From Thiobacillus denitrificans (lineage in GTDB: Bacteria; Pseudomonadota; Gammaproteobacteria; Burkholderiales; Thiobacillaceae): DNA of 55,687 nucleotides. This document shows positions 7,963 through 16,069 of this stretch, one piece after another. A model generated the notes under the pieces. It worked only from the letters and a program-made list of their open reading frames with translations, was not told the DNA's origin and did no database searches. Location of the stretch: contig DILD01000036.1 of assembly GCA_002424845.1 (NCBI GenBank), positions 11,711 through 67,397 on the forward strand. The letters run 5' to 3'. Within the stretch, counting starts at the first letter, position 1. Each line of letters opens with the position of its first letter. The translations under genes were made by a program, and so were the position numbers.

Positions 7963-8805
7963 ATGCCTTCCATTCACACCCCCAGACCCGCCCCGCCCAT
8001 GGTGCTGAGCTTCGCCGCGTCCGACCCGACCGGCGGCGCAGGCATCCAGGCCGACCTGCTGACGCTGGCCAGCATGGGCTGCCACCCGCTTTCAGTGATC
8101 ACCGCGATCACGGTACAGGACACCGCCCGGGTCGATGAAATCCTGGCAATCGACGCCGAATGGGTGGCCGATCAGGCGCGCATGCTGCTTGAAGACGTGC
8201 CCGTGGCCGCATTCAAGCTCGGCCTGATGGGTAGCCCCGAATCGATCGCGGTCATCGCTGAAATCCTCGCCGATTACCCCGAGATTCCGGTGATTCTCGA
8301 CCCGGTGCTGGCGTCCGGGCGCGGCGACGAACTGGCCACCGAGGACATGATCGCCGCCATGCGCGATCTGCTGATCCCGCAGACCAGCATCCTCACGCCC
8401 AACAGCCATGAAGCACGACGGCTGGCGCTATTCGAGTCGGACGAGGACGACATGGATCTCGCCGCCTGCGCCAGGCATCTGACCGATCTCGGCTGCGAAT
8501 ACGTGCTCATCACCGGCACCCACGAGGCCACGCCGCGTGTGCTGAACAGCCTGTATGACGCCAACGGTCATGTACAAACCGATGCCTGGGATCGCCTGCC
8601 CGGCAGCTATCACGGCTCCGGCTGCACGCTTGCCTCGGCCATCGCGGCCACGCTGGCCTATGGCCATGACGTGCCGACCGCCGTACGCGAAGCACAGAAT
8701 TTCACCTATGAAACGCTGAAAGCCGCCTTCCGCCCCGGCATGGGGCAATACATTCCCGAGCGTTTCTTCTGGGCACAGGACGCGCAGGCGGAAGGCAATG
8801 CTTGA
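7963..8805 (+). CDS. thiD: Hydroxymethylpyrimidine/phosphomethylpyrimidine kinase
   Basis: This cytosolic enzyme phosphorylates HMP and HMP-P to HMP-PP for thiamine synthesis. The 280-residue ribokinase-like protein shows the substrate loop FAASDPTGGAGIQADL near the N-terminus, VILDPVLASGRGDEL in the middle, ILTPNSHEA, and the anion-hole motif SYHGSGCTLASAIAA at about 220-234. The length is normal for the family. It overlaps the downstream thiE start, so the two are translationally coupled. The 53-bp upstream gap holds TAAAAT at about 7929, a possible -10 element, and is too short for a TPP riboswitch. Confidence 0.96.
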   Translation: MPSIHTPRPAPPMVLSFAASDPTGGAGIQADLLTLASMGCHPLSVITAITVQDTARVDEILAIDAEWVADQARMLLEDVPVAAFKLGLMGSPESIAVIAEILADYPEIPVILDPVLASGRGDELATEDMIAAMRDLLIPQTSILTPNSHEARRLALFESDEDDMDLAACARHLTDLGCEYVLITGTHEATPRVLNSLYDANGHVQTDAWDRLPGSYHGSGCTLASAIAATLAYGHDVPTAVREAQNFTYETLKAAFRPGMGQYIPERFFWAQDAQAEGNA

Positions 8806-9449
8806 GTCTTGCCATGTCTAATTTCCCCGGTGGCCTCTATGCCATCACCCCCGAAACCGCCGATACCGAACGCTTACTGATGCAGGTCGAAGCGGCGCTG
8901 ACGGGCGGCGTGGCCGCCGTGCAATATCGCAACAAGTCGGGCGACGTGGCGCGCCGTCACGAGCAGGCGAGCGAACTGGTTGCGCTGTGCCACCGCTTCG
9001 ACGTGCCGCTGATCGTCAACGACGACCTGCGGCTGGCCGATCTGTGCGATGCCGACGGCGTCCATCTGGGGCGCGACGACGGCAGCATACGCGAGGCGCG
9101 CATCATTCTCGGCAAGGGCAAATTCATCGGCGCATCCTGCTACCAGAGCCTTGATCTGGCGCAGGCAGCGCAGGCAGCGGGCGCCGACTATGTGGCCTTC
9201 GGCAGCTTCTTTGCCTCCCCCACCAAACCCGCTGCACCGCGCGCCAGCCTCGACCTGCTGCGCAGCGCCGCCCCGCTCATCCAGGTGCCGCTGGTCGCCA
9301 TCGGCGGCATCACCCTGGCCAATGCGCCGGCTTTGCTGGATGCAGGCGCCGACAGTCTCGCCGTGCTGTCCGCCCTGTTCGATACCCCCGACATCCGTAC
9401 CGCCGCGCGCAGCCTGAATCAGTTATTTGAAACAGAGCCCGATGAATGA
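8802..9449 (+). CDS. thiE: Thiamine-phosphate synthase
   Basis: This enzyme joins HMP-PP and thiazole phosphate into thiamine monophosphate. The TIM-barrel motifs are present in order: YAITPE, VQYRNKSGD, LIVNDDLRLA, GVHLGRDDGS, IGASCYQS, YVAFGSFFASPTKP and VAIGGI. Start choice: TTG at 8802 has GGAAGG 6 nt upstream (8790-8795) and overlaps the thiD TGA. ATG at 8814 lacks a well-placed site. TTG is therefore preferred, though ATG 8814 remains possible. The C-terminus LNQLFETEPDE is duplicated imperfectly 124 bp downstream, just before hemL. Confidence 0.95.
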   Translation: MSLAMSNFPGGLYAITPETADTERLLMQVEAALTGGVAAVQYRNKSGDVARRHEQASELVALCHRFDVPLIVNDDLRLADLCDADGVHLGRDDGSIREARIILGKGKFIGASCYQSLDLAQAAQAAGADYVAFGSFFASPTKPAAPRASLDLLRSAAPLIQVPLVAIGGITLANAPALLDAGADSLAVLSALFDTPDIRTAARSLNQLFETEPDE

Positions 9450-9477
9450 GGCGTGCGCGCTTCCCCCCTCCCCAACC

Positions 9478-9498
9478 CTCCCCCGCAAAGCGGGAGAG
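9478..9498. repeat. Palindromic C-rich repeat element between thiE and hemL
   Basis: CTC-c-CCCGC / GCGGG-a-GAG around an AAA loop, preceded by a CCTCCCCAACCCTC run. The same run and design recur at 14971-15003 inside fxsA, which marks a dispersed palindromic repeat. There is no T-run, so a terminator role is unlikely. Confidence 0.7.
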
Positions 9499-9537
9499 GA
9501 GGCAAGCGTGATGCCCAAATTGATTAACGCGCACGAT

Positions 9538-9573
9538 CTGAATCAATTATTTGCAGTGGAGTCCGACCAATGA
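9538..9573 (+). pseudogene. Remnant copy of the thiE 3' end
   Basis: These 36 bases match the last 36 bases of thiE (9414-9449) at about 28 positions and would encode LNQLFAVESDQ then TGA, against LNQLFETEPDE then TGA in thiE. The remnant TGA overlaps the hemL ATG as ATGA. That suggests thiE and hemL were once directly coupled and were separated when the palindromic element arrived. The copy is not in frame with thiE (124-bp offset). Confidence 0.6.
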
Positions 9574-10847
9574 CCCGTAACGAACAGCTTTTCGAACAAT
9601 CGCAGCAAGTGATCCCCGGCGGCGTGAACTCCCCGGTGCGCGCCTTCAAGAGTGTCGGTGGCACTCCGGTGTTCTTCAGCCGCGCCAAGGGTTCGCGGGT
9701 GTGGGACGCCGATGGCCGTGAATACATCGACTATGTCGGCTCGTGGGGACCGGCGATCCTTGGCCACGCGCACCCCGGCACGGTTAAGGCGGTGCAGGAT
9801 GCTGCCGTCAACGGCCTGTCGTTCGGCGCGCCGTCCGAAGCCGAACTCACCATCGCCCGCCGCATTATCGAACTGGTACCGAGCATTGAGAAAGTCAGGC
9901 TCGTGTCGTCCGGCACCGAAGCGACCATGAGCGCGATCCGCCTGGCGCGCGGCTTCACCGGTCGCAGCAAGTTCATCAAATTTGAAGGCTGCTATCACGG
10001 CCACGCCGATTTTCTGCTGGTGAAAGCTGGCTCCGGCGCGCTCACCTTCGGCAACCCGACCTCGGCCGGCGTGCCGCCGGAAGTCGCGGCGCAGACGATC
10101 GTGCTGGATTACAACGACGTCGCCGGGCTGGAACGCACCTTCGCCGAAATCGGCAACGAGATCGCCTGCATCATCGTCGAACCCTTCGCCGGCAACATGA
10201 ATCTGGTCAAGCCGACTGCCGAGTTCATGGCGGCGATGCGCCGCTTGTGCGACGCGCATGGCGCGCTGCTGATTTTCGACGAGGTGATGACCGGCTTCCG
10301 CGTCGACCTCGGCTGCGCGCAGAAACTGCTCGGCATCAAGCCGGATCTGACCACGCTCGGCAAGGTCATTGGCGGCGGCATGCCGGTGGGTGCCTTCGGC
10401 GGCCGCGCCGACGTGATGGATGCGCTGGCGCCGGTGGGACCGGTGTACCAGGCCGGCACGCTGTCGGGCAATCCGGTGGCGGTGGCAGCGGGCCTTGCCA
10501 CGCTGGCGGCGATTTCCGAACCCGGCTTCCACGCGGCCCTCACTGCCCACACCGAGAAGCTGGTGAAAGGCCTGACCGCTGCTGCACAAGACGCCGGCGT
10601 CACCTTCTGCGCCGATTCGGTCGGCGGCATGTTCGGCCTGTATTTCGCCGCCAGGCCGCCGGCGAGCTTTGCCGAAGTGATGCAGGGCGACAAGGAGAAG
10701 TTCAACCGTTTCTTCCACGCCATGCTCGACCACGGCATCTACCTCGCACCCTCTGCATTCGAAGCAGGCTTCGTGTCAGCGGCCCATACTGACGCCGACA
10801 TTGACGCCACGATCAGCGCCGCCCACGAAGTATTCAAGACCCTGTAA
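9570..10847 (+). CDS. hemL: Glutamate-1-semialdehyde 2,1-aminomutase
   Basis: This PLP enzyme makes 5-aminolevulinate from glutamate-1-semialdehyde in the C5 heme pathway. The 425 residues are full length. The motifs are VIPGGVNSPVRAF at the N-terminus, SSGTEATMSAIRLAR (about 113-127), YHGHAD, IFDEVMTGFR (about 235-244) and the PLP-binding lysine in TTLGKVIGGGMPVG (Lys265). The ribosome site is GTGGAG about 9 nt before the ATG. It supplies the precursor used by HemB and HemC, both encoded in this window. Confidence 0.97.
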   Translation: MTRNEQLFEQSQQVIPGGVNSPVRAFKSVGGTPVFFSRAKGSRVWDADGREYIDYVGSWGPAILGHAHPGTVKAVQDAAVNGLSFGAPSEAELTIARRIIELVPSIEKVRLVSSGTEATMSAIRLARGFTGRSKFIKFEGCYHGHADFLLVKAGSGALTFGNPTSAGVPPEVAAQTIVLDYNDVAGLERTFAEIGNEIACIIVEPFAGNMNLVKPTAEFMAAMRRLCDAHGALLIFDEVMTGFRVDLGCAQKLLGIKPDLTTLGKVIGGGMPVGAFGGRADVMDALAPVGPVYQAGTLSGNPVAVAAGLATLAAISEPGFHAALTAHTEKLVKGLTAAAQDAGVTFCADSVGGMFGLYFAARPPASFAEVMQGDKEKFNRFFHAMLDHGIYLAPSAFEAGFVSAAHTDADIDATISAAHEVFKTL

Positions 10848-10865
10848 AAATTTGTCCACGAAGTA

Positions 10866-10910
10866 CGCGAAGAGACGCGAAGGGAAAACCCCTGCTTCGC
10901 GAACTTCGCG
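10866..10910. repeat. Nested inverted repeat of CGCGAAG units
   Basis: CGCGAAG at 10866-10872 and 10876-10882 faces CTTCGCG at 10895-10901 and 10904-10910, so both arms pair in one stem with a small internal loop. It lies 20-60 bp past the hemL stop, the right place for an mRNA 3' stem, but lacks a T-run. It resembles dispersed repeats common between genes in betaproteobacteria. Confidence 0.6.
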
Positions 10911-10956
10911 TTCTTTATGCCCTCCGGGTATTCGCGGATGAAAAAAGGTTTTCAGC

Positions 10957-12024
10957 ATGAATGACGAGTTGTCCCCCGAAGACGAGCTGCGCCTCAACGT
11001 CCTGTTCAACACCGAGCTCAAGGCGGTCCGCATCGACGAGTCGAACATGACGCTATGGGCGCTGACGCCACAGGGCGAGGCCAGCGTACCGCTGAAGCCC
11101 AACGAGCGTTCCGACCGCTATCTCAAGCGGGTGCGCGAGCTGTTGTCCGGTCACGCGCTGGGTTCGCCCGGTGGCTATCCGGTGCACCTGACGCGCTGGA
11201 CGCGGCAATCGCAGGCCGGACTGTCAGCCCAGCATCTGGCGCAGTTATTGTTGATTGCCGAGGAAGAGGCGGTGGTCGCGGTGGTGCACTCGCCCGCGCT
11301 GACCGACGAACTGGCACGCTATGCCTGGTGGTGCATGCCGACCATCGAGAACGCTCGGCTGATGCTCATGCGCGACGTGGTGTGCCGCGGCAGCATGGGG
11401 CGCACGCTGGCCGAATTCCTGGTCGAGCACCTGGCATTCCTGCACGAGGACGACATCGGCATTCTCGATACCGTGGCGGTGATGCTGGTTTCGGGCGTGC
11501 TGACCGACGCCGAACGGCTGGCGATCTGGAAGCGCGGCACCGGCCGCAATTCGTATTACGTCGCCTTCCTCGAATTGCAGCCGGACAAGCTGCCCAGCCC
11601 GCGTGCGGCGCGCGCCGATCATGCAAGCGTGCCGCAACTGGCCGGCAATCCGTATGGCGTGATGCTGGAAAAGGCGTTATCCGGGCAGGGGCAGACCTTC
11701 ATCGCCACCACCGCGACCATCCTCGATCGGCCGGAAAATCAGGAAGTGGTGAACCACACGCTGAACGCGTTGGCGCAGTGGTGCGCGCCCTTGCGTCAGG
11801 CCGACGAAACCATGCGCAATGCAGCACGCAAGGCCCTGCTCGACGCTACACCTCAATTCGTTTCGGACTGCGACGCGCTCGACGCGCTGGCCGCGGTGGA
11901 TGCCGACAGCGTGCGTCCGATCTTCCTCAAGACCACCGCGATCGGTTCGCTGATGCGGCGCAAGATTCAGCCCATCGTCACCCCGCTGCTCGACGCCATC
12001 GCGATATTGCGACGCCAGCCGTAA
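10957..12024 (+). CDS. Conserved protein, possibly DsrS-like
   Basis: A 355-residue, probably cytosolic protein with no signal peptide or membrane segment. The N-terminal pattern (LSPEDELRLNVLF, then SGHALGSPGGYPVHLTRWTR and EEEAVVAVVHSPALTDELARYAWW) recalls the DsrS family, which is linked to control of the dsr sulfur-oxidation genes in sulfur bacteria. I name this from memory of the family pattern and cannot confirm it here. No dsr genes are nearby. It stands alone between hemL and dsbD (convergent, 12 bp gap). AAAAAGG lies about 11 nt before the ATG. Confidence 0.7.
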   Translation: MNDELSPEDELRLNVLFNTELKAVRIDESNMTLWALTPQGEASVPLKPNERSDRYLKRVRELLSGHALGSPGGYPVHLTRWTRQSQAGLSAQHLAQLLLIAEEEAVVAVVHSPALTDELARYAWWCMPTIENARLMLMRDVVCRGSMGRTLAEFLVEHLAFLHEDDIGILDTVAVMLVSGVLTDAERLAIWKRGTGRNSYYVAFLELQPDKLPSPRAARADHASVPQLAGNPYGVMLEKALSGQGQTFIATTATILDRPENQEVVNHTLNALAQWCAPLRQADETMRNAARKALLDATPQFVSDCDALDALAAVDADSVRPIFLKTTAIGSLMRRKIQPIVTPLLDAIAILRRQP

Positions 12025-12036
12025 TCCGGCCGGGGA

Positions 12037-14286
12037 TTATTTCCCCAGCGCGGCGTCGATGCTGGCCAGGAACTTGTCGGCCTTCTCAAAGCCGATGACC
12101 TTGAAGTCCGACTGTACGCCTGCGCTGTTCCAGAAAATCAGTCCAGGCGGGCCGAACAGGTTGAAGCGCTTAAGCAACGCCTTGTCGGCATCGCTGTTGG
12201 CCGTGACGTCGGCTTTCAGCAGCACCACGTCGCTTAGCCGCGCCTGTACCCGGGCATCGCTGAAGGTGAAGCTTTCCATTTCCTTGCATGACACGCACCA
12301 GTCGGCATAGAAGTCGAGCATGACCGCACGGCCGTCGGCCTTAGCCGCAGCCAGGCGCGCGTCGAGCTCGGCCACATCCTTGACCTTCTCGAACGCCAGC
12401 CCTTTCTGTTCGGCCGCCATCGCCACGCCGCCTGCGCCGCCCTTGAAGATGTCGAGCGGTTGCAGCAGATTGCGGCTGCCCGCCAGCATGCCCAGCAGGA
12501 TCGCCAGGCCACCGATCAGCAGCACCACGCCCAGGCCCTTCCACAGGCGCGACCAGCCGGTCGCGTGGGCTGGCAGCGGGTCAAGCGCATGCAGGAAAAT
12601 CGCGGACGTGATCAGCAGCAGCGCCCACAGCAGCATGCCGACCCAGCCTGGAACGACCGGTGAAATCAGGTAGATGGCGATGGCCAGCATCATCACGCCG
12701 AAGAAATATTTCACCGCATTCATCCAGCCGCCGGCGCGCGGCAGCAATGCGCCCGCAGACAATCCAATCAGCAGCAGCGGCACGCCCATGCCCAGTGCCA
12801 GCACGAACAGCGCAACGCCGCCGAGCACGGTGTTTCCGGTCTGCGCGATGAAGGCCAGCGCGGCGGCCAGCGGCGGCGCGACACAGGGGCCGAGGATGAC
12901 GGCCGACAGCGCGCCCATGGCGAACACGCCGAAGAAGTTGCCGCCCTTCATCCTGTTGGCGCGCTCGGAAAACTTGCTCTGCAGCGCGCTGGGCAGTTGC
13001 AGTTCGTAAAAGCCGAACATGGACAGTGCCAGTCCCACGAAAATCAGGGCCCCCACGCCGAGCGCCCAGGGGTTCTGCAGGGCGTTGGAAATCAGGGTGC
13101 CGGACAGTGCAGCCGCCACGCCGGCCAACGCATAGGTGATCGCCATGCCCAGCACATACGCGAGCGACAACAGGAAGCCGCTGGTCTTGGTCACCTTGTT
13201 GTTCTGCCCGGCGATGATGCCCGACAGGATTGGAATCATCGGGAACACACAGGGCGTAAGCGCCAACAGCAGGCCCAGGCCGAAGAAAGTAGCGACCACC
13301 GGCCAGAAACTTCCCCCTTTCAGCACGCGCTCAATCCTGGATGTATCCGATTCGCTGGAAGGCTCGTCCGGAGAATCAGCACCGACTGAAGCCATCGCAG
13401 CCGCCCCATCCGAAGCCAGCGAAAATTCGCGCTTACTGGGCGGATAACAGACACCGACCGCCTCATTGCATCCCTGCCAGCCAGCTTCCAGCACCAAGGC
13501 CTCGCCCGGCGCAAGCGCACGCGACAGCGTCACGCTGGCGATAAAATTCTGGTGATACACCTCGGTTCGACCAAAGCTCGGGTCGTCTTTTATCTCAGCC
13601 ACGGGTGTGTCGACATTCGTCACCGTGATATCGGCAGGCGACTTGACGACAAAGCCAAGTTTGTCGCGATACAGATAGGTGTCGGGAGTGAGCGTGAAAT
13701 CGACTCTGACAGTCTGCGCATCCGCCATGCCTGCCGCAACGATGAAAGCTTCGTCCGGCGGCAACAGTTTCGGCAGGCCCAGGTTGCCCAGGCTGCGCAA
13801 GCCTTGCAGCGCAGAAGCCGGCGCTGCCGCAACGGGTGCAGCGGCAGCGACCACGGCCGGCAGCTTGATCGAAACACTGGCGTCCTGCGGCGTATAACAC
13901 AGTCCGGCTTCGGCACACCCCTGTGAAACAGCCTTCAGCGTGACGAATGTCACGCCGGAAACCGGCTGGATCGGCAGCCTGATGCGGACATCCTTGCTGT
14001 AGGTTTCGACCCGGCCGAAAGTCTCGTCCTCCTTGATTTTTCCGGGCGGCATGCCCGGTGCACCAAGTGTTGCGCCCTCGACCGCGAACTTGAACTTGTC
14101 GCGATACATGTAATAGCCATCGGCAATCTGCCAACGCGCTTCCAGCGTGTTGGCATCCAGCGCACGCGCCGAGAACTTGAACGCGACTTCGGGGTCAAGA
14201 AATTCTTCGGCATGGGCCACTGGGAAAAGCGCAAGCGCACCCCAAACTACAGGCAGCAACTTGAGCAAACGCATCCATTTATTCAT
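12037..14286 (-). CDS. dsbD: Thiol:disulfide interchange protein DsbD, with two DsbD-alpha domains
   Basis: This inner-membrane protein passes electrons from cytosolic thioredoxin to periplasmic thiol proteins, including cytochrome c maturation factors. From the ATG at 14286 (MNKWMRLLKLL, signal peptide to AHA) it has 749 residues, far above the usual 560-600. The excess is a second copy of the periplasmic alpha domain: both copies carry YxYRDKxxF and a Cys pair (QGCAEAGLCYTP; QGCNEAVGVCYPP). Then come eight membrane segments with LTPCVFPMIPILSG and LGPCVAPPLAAAL, and a C-terminal thioredoxin domain with DWCVSCKEME. Longer starts (from 14352) have no signal peptide at their N-terminus. It overlaps the cutA 3' end by 8 nt. 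Confidence 0.96.
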   Translation of the reverse strand: MNKWMRLLKLLPVVWGALALFPVAHAEEFLDPEVAFKFSARALDANTLEARWQIADGYYMYRDKFKFAVEGATLGAPGMPPGKIKEDETFGRVETYSKDVRIRLPIQPVSGVTFVTLKAVSQGCAEAGLCYTPQDASVSIKLPAVVAAAAPVAAAPASALQGLRSLGNLGLPKLLPPDEAFIVAAGMADAQTVRVDFTLTPDTYLYRDKLGFVVKSPADITVTNVDTPVAEIKDDPSFGRTEVYHQNFIASVTLSRALAPGEALVLEAGWQGCNEAVGVCYPPSKREFSLASDGAAAMASVGADSPDEPSSESDTSRIERVLKGGSFWPVVATFFGLGLLLALTPCVFPMIPILSGIIAGQNNKVTKTSGFLLSLAYVLGMAITYALAGVAAALSGTLISNALQNPWALGVGALIFVGLALSMFGFYELQLPSALQSKFSERANRMKGGNFFGVFAMGALSAVILGPCVAPPLAAALAFIAQTGNTVLGGVALFVLALGMGVPLLLIGLSAGALLPRAGGWMNAVKYFFGVMMLAIAIYLISPVVPGWVGMLLWALLLITSAIFLHALDPLPAHATGWSRLWKGLGVVLLIGGLAILLGMLAGSRNLLQPLDIFKGGAGGVAMAAEQKGLAFEKVKDVAELDARLAAAKADGRAVMLDFYADWCVSCKEMESFTFSDARVQARLSDVVLLKADVTANSDADKALLKRFNLFGPPGLIFWNSAGVQSDFKVIGFEKADKFLASIDAALGK

Positions 14287-14602
14287 GTTTCTCAGTCTCC
14301 GTGGCCAGCCAGTCAAAATAAACAGGCAAGCCGTGTGTGATCGGTACGGCAATCAGTTCAGGTACATTGTAAGGATGCTGCGCACGAACAATTTCTTCCA
14401 CCAGCGGGTAATTTTCCGCTGTAGATTTGATCAGGAGCGGAATTTCGTCCGCCGTTTCCACATTTCCGCGCCAGCGATAAACAGAGCGGCACGCCGGCAA
14501 AACGTTCACGCATGCTGCCGCGCCCCGTTCGACCAAGGCGCGCGCCAGTTTTTCGGCACTCGCAACATCGGGTAGGTTAGTCAAGATTAACAAAGGTTCC
14601 AT
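14279..14602 (-). CDS. cutA: CutA, divalent-cation tolerance protein
   Basis: A small trimeric, PII-like protein of 107 residues, first known from copper tolerance in E. coli; its exact role is unsettled. Family features are LLILTNLPDVASAEKLARALVE, split here as TNLPDVASAEKLARALVE, followed by AACVNVLPACRSVYRWRG, with E and K residues in EIPLLIKS and the C-terminal PELIAVPITHGLPVYFDWL. It is upstream of dsbD and overlaps it by 8 nt, a common pairing in proteobacteria. Its ATG is only 3 bp from the divergent fxsA ATG, so each promoter must lie inside the neighbouring gene. Confidence 0.96.
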   Translation of the reverse strand: MEPLLILTNLPDVASAEKLARALVERGAAACVNVLPACRSVYRWRGNVETADEIPLLIKSTAENYPLVEEIVRAQHPYNVPELIAVPITHGLPVYFDWLATETEKHE

Positions 14603-14605
14603 GTC

Positions 14606-15070
14606 ATGCGCTTTGGTTGGATTGTGCTATTACTGTTGTCGTTTCCGGTTCTGGAAGCGGTCGGAATTTTCTGGGTCGCCGGCATCATCGGCGGCTGGGT
14701 GCTGTTGTGGCTCCTGCTGGCGGCCATTGCCGGCATCCTGCTGGTTCGCGTTGAGCGCGTAGCCTGGGGCGCGCGACTGCTGTTTGCAGTACAGTCCGGC
14801 TCGCACCCGCTGGCTTCGCTATTTGCAAGCGGCCGCATTCTGCTCGCAGGCGGCCTGCTTGTCTTCCCCGGTTTCATCAGCGACGCCATCGCACTGGTAC
14901 TGCTACTGATTCCCGGCACTTGGGGCCGGCGCAAGCTGGATCCGCTACGGCCGGCAAACGATGACATTCCCTCTCCCCAACCCTCTCCCCCATGGGGAGA
15001 GGGATCGAACGCCATGCCCAAAACAATAGACGGCGAATTCAGACGCGAATCCGATGATCTGCCGCGCTAG
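14606..15070 (+). CDS. fxsA: FxsA family membrane protein
   Basis: A small inner-membrane protein of 154 residues with three or four hydrophobic segments in the first 110 (two near 3-45, others near 85-110). E. coli FxsA is linked to exclusion of phage T7 by plasmid F; its normal role is not known. FPVLEAVGIFWVAG and LLVFPGFISDAIALVLLLIPG mark the family. AAAGG lies 9 nt before the ATG. The C-terminal tail (PSPQPSPPWGEG) is encoded by an inserted palindromic repeat, so it is unlikely to be functional sequence. The stop shares CTAG with the convergent gene's stop. Confidence 0.92.
   Translation: MRFGWIVLLLLSFPVLEAVGIFWVAGIIGGWVLLWLLLAAIAGILLVRVERVAWGARLLFAVQSGSHPLASLFASGRILLAGGLLVFPGFISDAIALVLLLIPGTWGRRKLDPLRPANDDIPSPQPSPPWGEGSNAMPKTIDGEFRRESDDLPR
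14981..15003. repeat. Palindromic repeat inside fxsA
   Basis: CCCTCTCCCC / GGGGAGAGGG, a perfect 10-bp stem with a CAT loop, preceded by CTCTCCCCAA. It is read through in frame by fxsA and yields the proline-rich peptide PSPQPSPPWGEG. It is related in sequence and design to the element at 9478-9498. Confidence 0.8.
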
Positions 15071-15972
15071 AACAGTTTCATCTGCTCACGCGTGTGCTTT
15101 TCAGGACGCGTCTGACGGATTTCGCGCAGCAGATCGTCCGAAGTCGGATAACGGTATTTCAGGCGCAATTCACGCATGGTGCGCACATTCGACAACTGAC
15201 GCGACTCGCGCAGAAACGACAGCAAGGCCTCGGACAGCACCTTTTCCGCCTCGGCGCGGCTCACCCGCGGCGGCCTCGGCAATTCAAAGGCATCAGCGCA
15301 GCTATCGAACCAGTCGCCCATTTTCAGCGGATGCGCATCGACCGCATGGTAGATGCGCTGCGAACGTCCACGGAACAACGCCACCCACGCCAGCCGCGCC
15401 AGGTCATCGGCATGAATATGGTTGGTGTAGCTATCGTCCGGGGCAATCAGCGCAGGGGTGCCGCGCCGTATACGTTCCAACGGCAGACGATCAGCCGCAT
15501 AGATACCCGGCGCGCGCAGGATGCTCACCTGCACCCCCTGTTTTTCGCCCCAGGCACGCAACTGCCGCTCGGCATCGACCCGCCGCACCGCGCGGCCATT
15601 CACCGGCGCCACCGCACGGGTTTCGTTCACCCAGCTTCCGCCACAGTCGCCATACACCCCGCTGGTGCTGATGTAGACCAGCGCACCAGGCTTGCCACGC
15701 CGTGCCAGGGCATACAGCAGATGCGCGGTTCGCGGATCAGTTGTGCCTTCATTCGGTGGCGGCGCGAAATGAAACACACCATCGACACGCGGCAGGCGTT
15801 TCAAGCTGGCCGGCACGTCGAGGTCGCCGACGTACGGTGTGACACCAAGCGCGCGCAATTCGACGACACGTTCGGGTCGGCGAATCACCCCGATAAATTC
15901 GGCCTGCCCGGCATAGCGCTTCACCAGACGCCCGGCGACATCGCCAAATCCAACGATCAGTATTTTTTTCAT
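15067..15972 (-). CDS. NAD-dependent epimerase/dehydratase-like protein (extended SDR, YeeZ type)
   Basis: A Rossmann-fold protein of 301 residues starting at ATG 15972 (MKKILIVGFGDVAGRLVKRY), where the dinucleotide loop GFGDVAG is correctly placed at the N-terminus. YISTSGVYGDCGG in the middle holds the Ser/Tyr of the SDR active site; the lysine expected four residues after the tyrosine is not seen, so it may be a non-catalytic or atypical member. HFAPPP (about 90), YTNHIHADDLARL (about 185) and LKYRYPT near the end fit the YeeZ-like group. The substrate is unknown. A longer frame to 16038 would displace the Rossmann loop. It is convergent with fxsA and shares CTAG with its stop. Confidence 0.88.
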   Translation of the reverse strand: MKKILIVGFGDVAGRLVKRYAGQAEFIGVIRRPERVVELRALGVTPYVGDLDVPASLKRLPRVDGVFHFAPPPNEGTTDPRTAHLLYALARRGKPGALVYISTSGVYGDCGGSWVNETRAVAPVNGRAVRRVDAERQLRAWGEKQGVQVSILRAPGIYAADRLPLERIRRGTPALIAPDDSYTNHIHADDLARLAWVALFRGRSQRIYHAVDAHPLKMGDWFDSCADAFELPRPPRVSRAEAEKVLSEALLSFLRESRQLSNVRTMRELRLKYRYPTSDDLLREIRQTRPEKHTREQMKLF

Positions 15973-16069
15973 CGCTGCCTGTTCTGTAACCCTATGGTCG
16001 ACGGGGTGAAAAGCCCCGCCGCTCAGGCGATAATCCACACATCCAACGGTCGTATTTTAAGCTCACATC

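Noticed and set aside
9543..10733. Long minus-strand open frame opposite hemL
   Set aside because: Shadow of hemL, with no family match.
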